Positions 1 through 8,935 of a stretch of 54,146 bases of DNA are shown piece by piece. Source of the stretch: Phenylobacterium sp. (GTDB lineage: Bacteria; Pseudomonadota; Alphaproteobacteria; Caulobacterales; Caulobacteraceae); the NCBI RefSeq assembly GCF_030693625.1, contig NZ_JAUYAF010000014.1:1-54146 (forward strand). The letters are read 5' to 3'. Positions within the stretch are counted from its first letter, which is position 1, and each line of letters starts with the position of its first letter. The notes beneath the pieces are model-generated. The model was given only the letters and a program-made list of their open reading frames with translations. It was not told the origin of the DNA and did no database searches. The position numbers and the translations under genes are program-made.

Positions 1-2
1 TC

Positions 3-122
3 CGAAAGGCCGCCGCCAGAACCCTCGAGCAGCTCTGGTCAGCCATCGCTCAAATCATCGACGCCTTCACACCAAGGGAATGCGCGAACTACTTCGCCGC
101 CGCTGGATACGATGCAGACTGA
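3..122 (+). CDS. IS630-family transposase, C-terminal end (cut by window edge)
   Basis: The frame opens at the window edge and ends in TGA at 120-122. The translated tail (LEQLWSAIAQIIDAF, then RECANYFAAAGYDAD) is the usual C-terminus of IS630-family DDE transposases of alphaproteobacteria. Only about 39 residues are visible, so the catalytic DDE residues lie outside the window and integrity cannot be judged. The stop is followed 13 bases later by the last codon of the convergent DUF3429 gene. The TA of that gene's stop codon (136-137) would fit the TA target preference of the family. The family call is by recognition of the tail only. Confidence 0.75.
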   Translation, partial: RKAAARTLEQLWSAIAQIIDAFTPRECANYFAAAGYDAD

Positions 123-134
123 TCGAAAAATGCT

Positions 135-584
135 CTAGAGCGCCATCGCCTGTTCCAGGGCCATGGCCAGGGAGACCGCGGCCCCCAGGGTCAGGACCGT
201 CATCAGCCGCGGATATCGCGTCGGCACATCGGGCGCCGAGTGATCAAACAGCCACTGGATGATGAAGGCGGCCATCAGGCCAGTGATGATCCAGGAGGTT
301 GGAATGTCACCGCGCGCGACCAGCAGGGCGAAGCCCGCGATCGGCGAGATGATCGAGCCGGCCAGCCTGGACCAGCGCGGCTGTTCCCGGCTGCTCTCCA
401 GACCCCAGCGGATGCCGCCCAGGAAGCCCAGCATGATCGCCGACCAGGCCAGCAGCACGCTGAGGGCGTGTTCCGACCAGCCGGGCGGGCCATAGGCGTA
501 GAGGGTGGCCGACACAGGGAAGGCGGCCAGGCCGATCAGGGCCAGGACCCACATCGGCTTGGGGGCGGAGGCCTCGGCGTCCAT
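135..584 (-). CDS. DUF3429 domain-containing membrane protein
   Basis: This 149-residue protein has about five hydrophobic segments. The core motif ILSFLGGIRWG-like (here MLGFLGGIRWGLESS) is diagnostic of DUF3429, a family of small inner-membrane proteins without an assigned function. I chose the ATG at 584 because it begins the hydrophobic N-terminus 8 bases after the upstream gene's stop; the longer frame would overlap that gene. It is the last gene of the minus-strand podJ/TauE/TIGR02186 run and is probably co-transcribed with it. Its stop codon touches the end of the IS630 remnant, so the original downstream context has been displaced by the insertion. The family assignment is good, but the function is unknown. 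Confidence 0.8.
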   Translation of the reverse strand: MDAEASAPKPMWVLALIGLAAFPVSATLYAYGPPGWSEHALSVLLAWSAIMLGFLGGIRWGLESSREQPRWSRLAGSIISPIAGFALLVARGDIPTSWIITGLMAAFIIQWLFDHSAPDVPTRYPRLMTVLTLGAAVSLAMALEQAMAL

Positions 585-592
585 CACAGGCG

Positions 593-1375
593 TCAGTTCC
601 TCCGGAAGACAAGTGAGGCGGCCCAGCCCGCGCCGAGCGCCAGGGCCATCGACACCAAGCCGTACAACCATGGGCTATGATGGGCGAAGAGGTAAAGGGT
701 CCGCTCGATCCCGGCCTTCTCCACCGTCAGGGTTCGGACCTTTCGCGAGACCGGCTGACCGTCCTGGAAGAGGATGATCTCGGCCTGGTAGGTCCCGATC
801 GGCGCCTTGGTGGGCAGGTCGATCTCGGCCTTGAACAGGTCCTTGTCGACGAAGGTCACCCCTTTGTCGTCAGCGTCGTAGAGGCCGGCGTTCTCCTTCA
901 GGCGGATGACGGCGCGCCGCCAGTCCAGATAGTCGCCCCCCAGCCGGCTGACCACGACGTCGCGGACGCCGTAGCGGGTCTCGGTGCGCTGCTCGAAGGG
1001 GGCGTTGATGGCCAGGTGATCGATGCCAGCGCCCAGGCGGCGCAGGGTCCCGAAGCCGGCGATATCCTGCAACGGCCGGGTCGAGGCGGTCATGTAGAAG
1101 CCAGGCGCGCCACGGAACACCACCGGCCGGCTGTTGACCCAGAGCCCGCCCACCTTGGTCTTGCGGGCGATCCGGATCGGGTGCTCGGGGCCCCGGACGA
1201 TGACCACCACGTCGCTGGGCTTGGTGGTCGGATCGAACACCGCGCCATAGAGCACGATGTGCGCGCCCCGGAAGCTGGAGGTCACGCGGACCTCCGTCGT
1301 GGTGAGCGCGGCGGAGACCGCGGCCGGCGAGGCGGTGAGTTGAGGGGCGGTGGGGCTGGGGATTTCGAGCGCCAT
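593..1375 (-). CDS. TIGR02186 family protein, TauE-associated
   Basis: This 260-residue protein has a long soluble region and a single hydrophobic segment near the C-terminus (SPWLYGLVSMALALG). It ends in a short basic tail (VFRRN), suggesting an extracytoplasmic domain anchored by a C-terminal helix. It matches the alphaproteobacterial family TIGR02186, whose members usually sit beside a TauE/SafE permease as here. The start ATG overlaps the permease stop by one base (TGATG), which indicates translational coupling. The preceding permease and this protein may form a transport unit for a sulfur oxyanion or organosulfonate; that role is inferred from the partner only. No catalytic motif was recognised. 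Confidence 0.75.
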   Translation of the reverse strand: MALEIPSPTAPQLTASPAAVSAALTTTEVRVTSSFRGAHIVLYGAVFDPTTKPSDVVVIVRGPEHPIRIARKTKVGGLWVNSRPVVFRGAPGFYMTASTRPLQDIAGFGTLRRLGAGIDHLAINAPFEQRTETRYGVRDVVVSRLGGDYLDWRRAVIRLKENAGLYDADDKGVTFVDKDLFKAEIDLPTKAPIGTYQAEIILFQDGQPVSRKVRTLTVEKAGIERTLYLFAHHSPWLYGLVSMALALGAGWAASLVFRRN

Positions 1376-2295
1376 CAGCCCATCCCCGTCATCAGCACGA
1401 AGGGCTCGTCGGGGGTGAAGAACAGACCAAGCCCCATGCGCAGGCCCACCAGCAGGACGATCAGGGCCAGCAGGGCGCGCAGCTCCTCGGCCCGGAAGCG
1501 CGAGGAGGCCTTGGCGCCGAGCTGCGCGCCCAGCACGCCCCCCACCAGCAGCAGGGTCGCCAGGACGATATCGACGGTCTGGTTGCGGCCAGCCTGCAGC
1601 ACCCCGGTCAGGGAGGTGGTGATGATGATCTGGAAGAGGCTCGTGCCGACGACGACCCCGGCGGGCATGCGCAGGATGTAGATCATCGCCGGGACCAGGA
1701 TGAAGCCGCCGCCCACGCCCATGACCGCCGAGAGCACGCCGACGAAGACCCCCAGCAGGACGGGCGGGATGACGCTGATATAGAGCCGCGAGCGCGGGAA
1801 GCGCATCTTCAGCGGCAGGCCGTAAAGCCAGGGCGGGCGGCGCTCTTTGCGGGGCTTGGGCGGCTGGCCGCTGCGCCGCCGCAGGATCGACTGCAGGGAC
1901 TCCACCAGCATCAGGCCGCCGATCACCCCCAGGAAGACCAGGTAGGAAAGCGCCACCACCAGGTCGGCCTGACCCAGCAGCCGCAGCCAGCGGAACAGCT
2001 CCACGCCCACGATGGCGCCCACGACACCGCCACCCGCCAGCACCCCGCCCAGGCGGAAGTCCACGGCGCGCTTGCGGGTGTAGGAGATGACGCTGGAGGT
2101 CGAGGAGGCCGCCACGTGGTTGGCCATGCTGGCCACCGCCACCGCCGGCGGGATGCCCATCAGCACCAGGACAGGCGTCATCAGGAAGCCGCCGCCGATA
2201 CCGAACAGCCCGGAAATGAAGCCGACGAGCGCGCCCAGCGCCACCAGGAGCGGTGCGTTCACCGAGACTTCGGCGATGGGAAGATAGAGGTCCAA
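1375..2295 (-). CDS. TauE/SafE family sulfite/sulfonate exporter
   Basis: This 306-residue integral membrane protein has two homologous halves. Each carries the family's glycine-rich repeat (GLFGIGGGFLMTPVL near residue 29 and MGVGGGFILVPAM near 193). About eight helices are expected, split by a basic cytoplasmic loop around residues 140-165. The family exports sulfite, sulfoacetate or related anions, or imports substrates by proton coupling. The start is TTG at 2295, preceded by an AAGAGG-like ribosome-binding sequence; no ATG lies near. It overlaps the TIGR02186 gene by one base and follows podJ by 26 bases. The substrate cannot be read from the sequence. Confidence 0.85.
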   Translation of the reverse strand: MDLYLPIAEVSVNAPLLVALGALVGFISGLFGIGGGFLMTPVLVLMGIPPAVAVASMANHVAASSTSSVISYTRKRAVDFRLGGVLAGGGVVGAIVGVELFRWLRLLGQADLVVALSYLVFLGVIGGLMLVESLQSILRRRSGQPPKPRKERRPPWLYGLPLKMRFPRSRLYISVIPPVLLGVFVGVLSAVMGVGGGFILVPAMIYILRMPAGVVVGTSLFQIIITTSLTGVLQAGRNQTVDIVLATLLLVGGVLGAQLGAKASSRFRAEELRALLALIVLLVGLRMGLGLFFTPDEPFVLMTGMG

Positions 2296-2321
2296 GGTCG
2301 CCTCTTATGGCGCCTGACGTG

Positions 2322-5300
2322 TCACCGCGTGAAGACGGAAAGCTTGGAAACCGTCGAAGGGTCGAGTTGGCCGGTGGCCTGCATGCCCTGATCACGCTGA
2401 TAGGCGGCGACGGCGAGTTTGAGGGCGCCCGAGGCGCTGCCGTCGGTCGGGCCCTGGTAGTAGCCCAGACGCGAGAGGGCCCGTTGGGCGGTGATCACGG
2501 TCGGGGAGGCCGAGGCGGCCGCCAGGGCGGTGGCCGGGGCGACGGAGGGATTGGGTGTGTTGGCGCGGAACGCCGCCGCCGTGCGCTCGGCCACGGTGCG
2601 GGCGTCGGTCGACAGGCCGGCGGCCACGCGCTGAGCGCTGGAGCGGGCCTCGCCGTCGCCGGTGCGGGCGGCGACCAGGTACCACTTGTAGGACTCCGCC
2701 GCGTTCTGGCTGACCCCCAGCCCCTGCTCATAGAGGGCGGCCAGGTTGTACTGGCTGTCCACCAGGCCGAGGTCGGCGGCGCGACGGAACCACTGCGCTG
2801 CGGTGGTGGAGTTCTTGGGACCGCCCGAACCGGAGATGTAGGAGATGCCCAGGTTGTGCATGGCCTTGGGATCACCGCCCTCGGCGGCGCGCTCGGTCCA
2901 GCGGCGGGCCTCGACGAGGTCCTTCTTCACCCCGCCCGAGCCGCTCTCATAGAGCTTGGCGAGATAGAACTGGGCTGGGGCGTGGCCCTGGTTGGCCACC
3001 GCCTTGAGTTGGTCGAGTCCGCCGGCCTGCTTGGTCTCCACCGCCGAAGCGGCGGTCGCGAAGCGCTGGGCTAGGTCCGCCGCGAGGGGCGTTCCGGGTG
3101 CGATAGGCTGGGGCGAGAGCGCGATGGCGACCCGGGGGCCGTCGCCGAAGGGGGTCGTGTCGGCCTCCGCCGCCATGATCTCCTCAGACTTGCCGGCGTT
3201 CATGGCGGCCAGCGCATCGGCCACCCGCTTGGGCGGAGCGCCACCGGGCTTGCCGTCCATCAACATGAAGCTGGCGGTGGCCAGGCTGAGGCAGGCCGCG
3301 CCGCCCACCACCAGCAGGGCGGTCTGCAGCGAGGAGCCGGCCCGTCGCTTGGGCCGCGCGCCGAAGCCAGCGAACAGTGACGTCCCCGGCTCCTTGGCGA
3401 CCTTTTCCGGCTTGGCCTTCTTCTCCTTGGGGTCCTTGGCCTTGCGGCCCTTGGCGTCGTTCGGCGTCGAGGCGCGGGCGGCGGCGCGGGCCTGCTCGAT
3501 CACTTCGCGGGTGGACAGCGGCCGACCGGGCTCGGGCGGAGCCACGACGGTGTTGGAGCTCACCGGGGGCTCATAGGCCGCCTCGCGGGCAGCCTCTTCC
3601 TCGTGCTCGCCGATGGGGGCGAAGCCGTCGGCGGCCTCGAAGTCCTCGGCGTCGAAGGCCGGGCGCTCAGGCTCGCCGGAGAAGGGTTGGCCCGGGAAGC
3701 CGTCCGGGGCGTCGGGACCGGTCTCCGGCGGGGCGAAGGCCTGGCGGGCCAGAGGATCAGCGGCGCCCTCGGCCGGGCCGAAGCTCGGGAACGGGTCGGG
3801 GCCGAAGGGGGAGAGAAGCTCCGGGACGACGGCCGGCGCGCGCACGATCGGCGCCGCCGCCACCTGTTCCGACAGCCGGCGGTGGGACTCGCCCAGGCGC
3901 GCATCGATCTTCTCGCGCGCCTCCTCCAGCATGCGCGCGGTGCGCTCCTCGCTCTGGCGGATACGCTCGACGAGGTCGTCGGAGGCGCGTTCGCTGCGCT
4001 GGTTCATGCGCTCGGTGACCCGGGCCACCTGCTCGCCGACATCGTCGATCGCCTGGGCCGAACGGCGCTCGGCGTTGGCGATGCGTTCGGAGAGCTTCTC
4101 GGTGATGCGGCCGATCTCGGCGCCCAGACGCTCCAGGGCCTCGGCATGGACACTGTCGGTACGGCCCAGCTTGCTCTCCATCGCCTGGGCGATGCGGGCC
4201 ACTTCGCCGCCCACCTGTTCAATCGCGTCAGCGCTGCGGTGTTCGGTGGACTGGACGCGGCGGTTGAGGTTGTCGGCCACGGTCAGCACCTCCCGGCCCA
4301 TTTTCTCGATCGCCTGGGCGGAGCGCTGCTCGGCCAGCCGGACGTGATCGCTCATCTCGGCCAGCTTGCGCTCCATGCGGTCGAAGCGGCCTTCCGCGGA
4401 GACCTGGAGCTTCTGGGCGATCTCGCCGCGCGCGGCGTCGACCCGGCTGCTGAGATTGGCGGCGAGCTGTTCCAGGCGCCGGTCGAGGGCCGGCGAGGCG
4501 CCGCCCTCCACCGCGCGCAGCCGGCCGTCCACGGTGGAGAAGGCGTCCTTCAGCCCCTCCATGGCCGCGGCCGTGCGCAACTCGGCATCGGCCAGGCGGT
4601 CGCCCACGCGGCTGACCACCTCCTCGATGAGGGCGGTGGGGTCCCCGCCGCCTCCATGGGCCTGGACCTCATCCACCCGCTCACGCAGGGCGCCCAGGGT
4701 CTCGCGGGTGCGGGCCTCGCCTTCGTAGAGGTGATTGGCCACCTTGCCGAGCGCCTGCTCCAGGGCGCGCAGCGCCTCGGCCGAGCGCGGGCCGGCGGCT
4801 TCACTTTCCACGCGCCGGACGCGTTCCGCCAAGCGGGCCTGCTCGGTGCGAGCTTCGTCCACCGCGCCTTCGAAGCGGGCCGCCACGGCGACGTTCTCGC
4901 GCTCGGCGATCTCGATGCGGGACAGGGCGTCGCGGACCGAATGCTCCACGGCGCTGATGGCCAGGCCGGCGCGGCCTTCGGAATGCTCGATACGGTCGGT
5001 CAGGCGGTCGAGCGCCAGGGTGACCCGGCCGATCTCGTCGGCGGGATGCTCGGGCGCCTCGTAGCGTTGGGCGGCCTCCGGCGCGCGGGGCGGGGCCATG
5101 GGCCGTGGCGTCTCGGCGCGGGGCGCATCGTGACGCAACGGCGCTTCGTAGATCACCTCCCGAGGCGGCCGGTCGAGGAAGGCCTCGGGCCGGGTTTCCG
5201 GCGCGTCGTCGACCGCCCGCTCCGTGAAATAGGTTTCCGAGGTGACTTCCTCCGGACCCTCGTCCTCGAGGATCATGCGGTTCAGCCATTCACCCAGAGT

Positions 5301-5387
5301 CATGCCGGAGCGCCGAGCGAGGTCCTTGGCGACCTCCCGGGCTTTTGGGTCGATCCCTTTGACGCTCCATGGCGTCCCCGAGCTCAT
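2322..5387 (-). CDS. podJ: Polar organelle development protein PodJ
   Basis: This 1021-residue protein is slightly longer than the ~974-residue Caulobacter PodJL. The N-terminus (SPWSVKGIDPKAR-like, then AKDLARRSGMTLGEWLN) is the PodJ signature. Long coiled coils rich in Glu, Ala and Arg cover roughly residues 110-500. An acidic, proline-rich stretch follows to ~680, then one transmembrane helix (~688-708), Sel1-type repeats (~780-925) and a C-terminal peptidoglycan-binding-like domain (~955-1015). In Caulobacter PodJ marks the new pole and recruits PleC and pilus and holdfast factors. The protein is cleaved in the periplasmic part during the cell cycle. The start is the ATG after a 215-base upstream region that carries CtrA-like and GANTC sites. 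Confidence 0.9.
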   Translation of the reverse strand: MSSGTPWSVKGIDPKAREVAKDLARRSGMTLGEWLNRMILEDEGPEEVTSETYFTERAVDDAPETRPEAFLDRPPREVIYEAPLRHDAPRAETPRPMAPPRAPEAAQRYEAPEHPADEIGRVTLALDRLTDRIEHSEGRAGLAISAVEHSVRDALSRIEIAERENVAVAARFEGAVDEARTEQARLAERVRRVESEAAGPRSAEALRALEQALGKVANHLYEGEARTRETLGALRERVDEVQAHGGGGDPTALIEEVVSRVGDRLADAELRTAAAMEGLKDAFSTVDGRLRAVEGGASPALDRRLEQLAANLSSRVDAARGEIAQKLQVSAEGRFDRMERKLAEMSDHVRLAEQRSAQAIEKMGREVLTVADNLNRRVQSTEHRSADAIEQVGGEVARIAQAMESKLGRTDSVHAEALERLGAEIGRITEKLSERIANAERRSAQAIDDVGEQVARVTERMNQRSERASDDLVERIRQSEERTARMLEEAREKIDARLGESHRRLSEQVAAAPIVRAPAVVPELLSPFGPDPFPSFGPAEGAADPLARQAFAPPETGPDAPDGFPGQPFSGEPERPAFDAEDFEAADGFAPIGEHEEEAAREAAYEPPVSSNTVVAPPEPGRPLSTREVIEQARAAARASTPNDAKGRKAKDPKEKKAKPEKVAKEPGTSLFAGFGARPKRRAGSSLQTALLVVGGAACLSLATASFMLMDGKPGGAPPKRVADALAAMNAGKSEEIMAAEADTTPFGDGPRVAIALSPQPIAPGTPLAADLAQRFATAASAVETKQAGGLDQLKAVANQGHAPAQFYLAKLYESGSGGVKKDLVEARRWTERAAEGGDPKAMHNLGISYISGSGGPKNSTTAAQWFRRAADLGLVDSQYNLAALYEQGLGVSQNAAESYKWYLVAARTGDGEARSSAQRVAAGLSTDARTVAERTAAAFRANTPNPSVAPATALAAASASPTVITAQRALSRLGYYQGPTDGSASGALKLAVAAYQRDQGMQATGQLDPSTVSKLSVFTR

Positions 5388-5442
5388 ACCGAATCGTTCT
5401 CCGCAGGACTGACCTCAGACGCTATCCACCGATCCTTGGGGT

Positions 5443-5459
5443 GTAAACGCGAGGTTAAC
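5443..5459 (-). promoter_or_regulatory. CtrA-like site upstream of podJ
   Basis: Read on the podJ strand this is TTAA-N7-TTTAC, one mismatch from the CtrA consensus TTAA-N7-TTAAC, about 60 bases before the podJ ATG. GANTC (CcrM) motifs lie at 5391-5395 and 5553-5557. Cell-cycle control of podJ is known in Caulobacter; binding here is inference. Confidence 0.4.
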
Positions 5460-5602
5460 GCAAGATGTAGCGTCTGGGGCGATTGGCTGTGGATGATCCG
5501 GATCGTCCGTGAACCCAGGCGGGAACGGCTCTTGCGAATGGGAGACAGTCAAGAATCCGATCGGCTTTGCGGGCTGATCGCGCCTGCGCTACGCCGTCGC
5601 AC

Positions 5603-5806
5603 ATGACACTTTCCGTGACCCTCGGCTTGATCGCCGCCTTCCTGGCCGTCGCCGTCTTCGCCGGCTGGCGCGGAGCCCAACCGCCCAATCCGCTGAAAGG
5701 GGTGCGCATGGCGCCCTACCGGCTGATCATGGTGACAGCGGCGGCGGCGGTGCTGATCCTGCTGGTTCACCTGGTGAACCTGCTGGGCGTCAAGACGGGG
5801 CGCTGA
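5603..5806 (+). CDS. Small two-helix membrane protein
   Basis: This 67-residue protein has two hydrophobic helices (TLSVTLGLIAAFLAVAVF and MVTAAAAVLILLVHLV). They are separated by a short polar loop containing the sequence PPNPLKGVRMAPYR. The ATG at 5603 is preferred over an upstream frame start because the hydrophobic segment begins directly after it. It is transcribed divergently from podJ and its last 17 bases overlap the end of the convergent MprF-like gene. It resembles small conserved inner-membrane proteins of Caulobacterales, but I do not recognise a named family and propose no function. Confidence 0.65.
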   Translation: MTLSVTLGLIAAFLAVAVFAGWRGAQPPNPLKGVRMAPYRLIMVTAAAAVLILLVHLVNLLGVKTGR

Positions 5807-7475
5807 CCGTCTGCGAGGGGGCTTCCGGGCTCTCGGCCTTCTTCGGCCGCTTGGCGAGACCCGCCACCCCGCCCGAGGACAACAGGCCCACATCGGCCAG
5901 CAGCAGGGGGATAGCCCATTTGCGAGGGGCGGCGATGTAGCGGGGCTGCCAGAGCGGGTCGTACTTGTCCTTGTAGGTGCGCACGCCCTGGAAGTTATAG
6001 ATCTCCTCGGCGTGTTCGAAGAACAGGTTGCCGACCCGGGACATCACCGGCGCCAATGGGCGATCCTCCAGCCCCGCCAGGGGGGCCATGCCGAACTCCA
6101 CGGCCTTGTAGCCCTGGGCCCGGCCCCATTCGATCAACTCCACGAACAGGTAGTCCATGATGCGCTTGGGCGCGCCGGGGGCGTAGCGCATCAGGTCCAT
6201 GGAGAAGGAGGTTTTGGCCGCCGTGATCCAGAGGGTTGCGAAGGCCACCACGGCGCCCTCGAACCGAACCACGGCCACGGGGAATTCCGAAACATAGCCG
6301 GGATAGAACCCACCCATGGAAAACCCCTTCTCGCCGCCGGCGTGCTCGGCCAGCCACGCGTCGGATATCTTGGCCAGGGTGGGGACGAGGTCGCTGATCT
6401 GGTGCGGCGGGATGACCTCGAAGGTCGCGCCCTCCTCGCCGGCCTTGCGCCAGGCGCGGCGCAGATTGCCGCGCTTGGTGCCCTCGATGCGGAAGGTCTC
6501 GAGGGGCACGGCGGCCGCCTCCCCCACCTTCTGGATCGAGAAGCCCAGCTCCACCACGTCGGGCAGGTGGTCGGCGCCAATCCCATAGATGCCCGGCCGG
6601 GCGGCATGGGCGTCGGCCAGTTCCCGGAACCGCCACAGCAGCTCCAGTTGCTCGTCGCGGCGGCCGACCGGCGCCCCGAGCGCGATCCAGGAGCGCCCCC
6701 GCACCCCGAACATCAGAAAGCTCTCGCCGCTGGCCGAGAACAGGAACCGCTTGTCCCCCAGCAGGGCGACGTTGGAGCCCGGCTCGGCCACCTCCGCCTT
6801 GGCCAGGATGTGGCGTACGCGCTGGAAGTCACGGTCGGCCTCTCCCACCACCGGCGGCGTGGCCGCGGTCGCCAGCATCCGCCACAGGCCGAAGGCGAAG
6901 AGGGCCAGGGCGGCCCCGGCCCAGGCGCGGATCGATCGGGCGGCGTCGGCGTCCACCATCATCCGCCAGAAGGGCTGGTCGGCGTAGTCGGCGTGCTCAA
7001 AGGACCAGAGGCCCAGCAGGCCCGCCCCCACCAGGGCGGCGAAGGCCGAGGCCAGCCAGCCCGGCGTGATCTCCATGCGCGACAGTCGCGCCGTCCGCGG
7101 GAAGGCCTTGCGGAACGGCAGCAGCGCGAAGGCCAAGGTCACCAGCAGCGCCGTGTCTTCCCAGACAAAGCCCTTCAGCAGCGAGAGCGAGGCGGCCAGC
7201 AGCAGGGCCCCTATGGTCGCGCCCCAGGCGGCGTCGAGCCGGGAGCGCAATCCGAAGGCCAGCATGACCAGGGTCAGACCCAGGATGGACGAGAGGAAGT
7301 GGCTGACCTCGATCAGATAGACTGGCGTCATCTCGTAGAGGCGCAGGAAGCGGTCGGGGACCGAAGGCGTGGCGCCCGAGGCCACCAACATGACGCCGGC
7401 CGCCAGGGTCAGGACCGCGCCAAGGACGGGGGCGACCGCAAGGGCCGCCGGCTTCAGTTCTCGCCAAAATCTCAT
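5790..7475 (-). CDS. MprF-like DUF2156 lipid aminoacyltransferase
   Basis: This 561-residue protein has about six N-terminal transmembrane helices (residues ~10-215). A cytoplasmic C-terminal DUF2156 domain (~230-520) has a GNAT-like fold. Motifs such as RGRSWIALGAPVG, GTKRGNLRRAW and SMDLMRYAPGAPKRIMDY match the synthetase half of lysyl-phosphatidylglycerol synthases. The flippase part is shorter than in full MprF (~840 residues), as in many proteobacterial homologues. These enzymes transfer an amino acid from a charged tRNA to phosphatidylglycerol, lowering membrane negative charge. The transferred amino acid (Lys, Ala or other) is not predictable from the sequence. The start is the ATG at 7475, divergent from the acyl-CoA dehydrogenase array. 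Confidence 0.85.
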   Translation of the reverse strand: MRFWRELKPAALAVAPVLGAVLTLAAGVMLVASGATPSVPDRFLRLYEMTPVYLIEVSHFLSSILGLTLVMLAFGLRSRLDAAWGATIGALLLAASLSLLKGFVWEDTALLVTLAFALLPFRKAFPRTARLSRMEITPGWLASAFAALVGAGLLGLWSFEHADYADQPFWRMMVDADAARSIRAWAGAALALFAFGLWRMLATAATPPVVGEADRDFQRVRHILAKAEVAEPGSNVALLGDKRFLFSASGESFLMFGVRGRSWIALGAPVGRRDEQLELLWRFRELADAHAARPGIYGIGADHLPDVVELGFSIQKVGEAAAVPLETFRIEGTKRGNLRRAWRKAGEEGATFEVIPPHQISDLVPTLAKISDAWLAEHAGGEKGFSMGGFYPGYVSEFPVAVVRFEGAVVAFATLWITAAKTSFSMDLMRYAPGAPKRIMDYLFVELIEWGRAQGYKAVEFGMAPLAGLEDRPLAPVMSRVGNLFFEHAEEIYNFQGVRTYKDKYDPLWQPRYIAAPRKWAIPLLLADVGLLSSGGVAGLAKRPKKAESPEAPSQTVSAPS

Positions 7476-7561
7476 ATGCGGTCCGTGCGTCGCCGAAGGC
7501 CCAGCCGCCTAGATAGCCGATTTTTTGAGCTTTGGGCCGCGTCAAACAAGCGTTTCGTTCC

Positions 7562-7589
7562 TTGCTCTTGGGGCGCCCGACGCTAATGT
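7562..7589 (+). promoter_or_regulatory. Candidate sigma-70-type promoter before the ACAD array
   Basis: TTGCTC (7562-7567) and TAATGT (7584-7589) are spaced by 16 bases. The second lies in GCTAATGT, close to the Caulobacter housekeeping -10 pattern GCTANAWC. It lies 37 bases before the first dehydrogenase ATG. This is prediction by eye only. Confidence 0.3.
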
Positions 7590-7625
7590 GGCGACGGCTT
7601 CAGCTTGAGACCTCGGGAGGATTCC

Positions 7626-8849
7626 ATGGCCGACTTCGGCGGTGGCGACATCGACGCGTTCCGCAACGAGGTGCGCGCCTGGCTTGAGGCCAACTATCCG
7701 GCTGAGCTGCGCGACCCCAAGGCCAAGACCGATCCCGAAGCCGTCTGGGGCGGCCGCGCCTTCGCCGGCGGAACCGACCCCCAGGCCGTCTGGACCCAGC
7801 GCATGGGCGCCAAGGGCTGGACGACGCCGACCTGGCCCAAGGAATATGGCGGCGCGGGCCTCTCGCCCGCCGAGGCCCGGGTGCTGGACCAGGAAATGGC
7901 CGCCGGCCGATATCGCCCCGGCGTGCTGGCCTTCGGCATCTGGATGCTGGGGCCCGTCCTGCTGGAATACGGCACCGAGGCGCAGAAGAAGACCTTCCTG
8001 CCCCCCATCGTCCGCGGGGAGATCCGCTGGTGCCAGGGCTATTCCGAACCGGGCGCCGGCTCCGACCTCGCCAGCCTCGCCACCCGCTGCGAGGACAAGG
8101 GCGACCACTGGCTGATTAATGGACAAAAGGTGTGGACCAGCTACGCCGACAAGGCCGACTGGTGTTTCTGCCTGGTGCGTACCGATACTTCGAAAAAGCA
8201 TGAGGGGATTTCCTTTGTGCTGATCGACATGCGGACGGAGGGCGTGGAGACGCGGCCGATCCAGCTGATCTCGGGCGAGAGCCCGTTCTGCGAGACCTTT
8301 TTCAACGACGTGAAGATCCCCAAGGACCAGCTGGTGGGCAAGGTCAACGGCGGGTGGGAGATCGCCAAGCGGTTGCTGCAGTACGAGCGGCAGAACATTT
8401 CGGGCGGTTTCGGCGGCGGCGGCGGGGCCGGCGGTTCGGCTGCGGACCTGCCGGTGGTGGCCAAGAGCTACAATGGGACCGATGAGACCGGTAGACTTGC
8501 CGATACCGACCTGCGCCAGCGGATCACCCGCAACGAGATGGACTTCCGGTCGCTGCGGCTGACCATCGGGCGGACGGCCGCCGAGGCGCGGGCCAGCAAT
8601 GGGCCCAGCGCGGCGACCTCGATCATCAAGTACGCCGCGGCCGAGTTCGCCAAGGAGCGGTCGGAGCTGATGGTGGAGTCCATGGGCCACCAGGGCCTGG
8701 GCTGGGAGGGCGACGCCTTCACCACCGGAGAGCTGACGGCGACCCACGGCTGGCTGCGCTCGAAGGGCAACTCCATCGAGGGCGGCACGACCGAGGTGAA
8801 CATCAACGTGGTGGCCAAGCGGGTGCTGGGCCTTCCCGATCCGAAGTAA
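7626..8849 (+). CDS. Acyl-CoA dehydrogenase, array member 1
   Basis: This 407-residue flavoprotein of the acyl-CoA dehydrogenase family would introduce an alpha,beta double bond in an acyl-CoA. The flavin/substrate signature WCQGYSEPGAGSDLASL lies near residue 135. The four array members share the N-terminus MADFGG and the block MGAKGW..PTWP. The C-terminal loop reads SIEGGTTEVN, placing a Glu one position before the usual catalytic Glu of medium-chain enzymes. A glycine-rich insertion follows QNISGGFGGG. The ATG at 7626 has a GGGAGG ribosome-binding site six bases upstream. It is the first gene of a five-gene plus-strand array and probably pairs with the shorter subunit at 12830; the substrate is unknown. 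Confidence 0.9.
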   Translation: MADFGGGDIDAFRNEVRAWLEANYPAELRDPKAKTDPEAVWGGRAFAGGTDPQAVWTQRMGAKGWTTPTWPKEYGGAGLSPAEARVLDQEMAAGRYRPGVLAFGIWMLGPVLLEYGTEAQKKTFLPPIVRGEIRWCQGYSEPGAGSDLASLATRCEDKGDHWLINGQKVWTSYADKADWCFCLVRTDTSKKHEGISFVLIDMRTEGVETRPIQLISGESPFCETFFNDVKIPKDQLVGKVNGGWEIAKRLLQYERQNISGGFGGGGGAGGSAADLPVVAKSYNGTDETGRLADTDLRQRITRNEMDFRSLRLTIGRTAAEARASNGPSAATSIIKYAAAEFAKERSELMVESMGHQGLGWEGDAFTTGELTATHGWLRSKGNSIEGGTTEVNINVVAKRVLGLPDPK

Positions 8850-8864
8850 GCGCTTACATCAAGG

Positions 8865-8895
8865 GCGCCGCTCAATTTCAGGGCGGCGCTCTCTT
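8865..8895 (+). terminator. Weak hairpin between ACAD genes 1 and 2
   Basis: GCGCCGC (8865-8871) pairs with GCGGCGC (8883-8889), followed by TCTCTTC. The T run is poor, so attenuation or RNA stabilisation is as likely as termination. Confidence 0.35.
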
Positions 8896-8935
8896 CGACT
8901 TGAACGACTGATTTTTTCGAGAAGGCGATTTTCCC

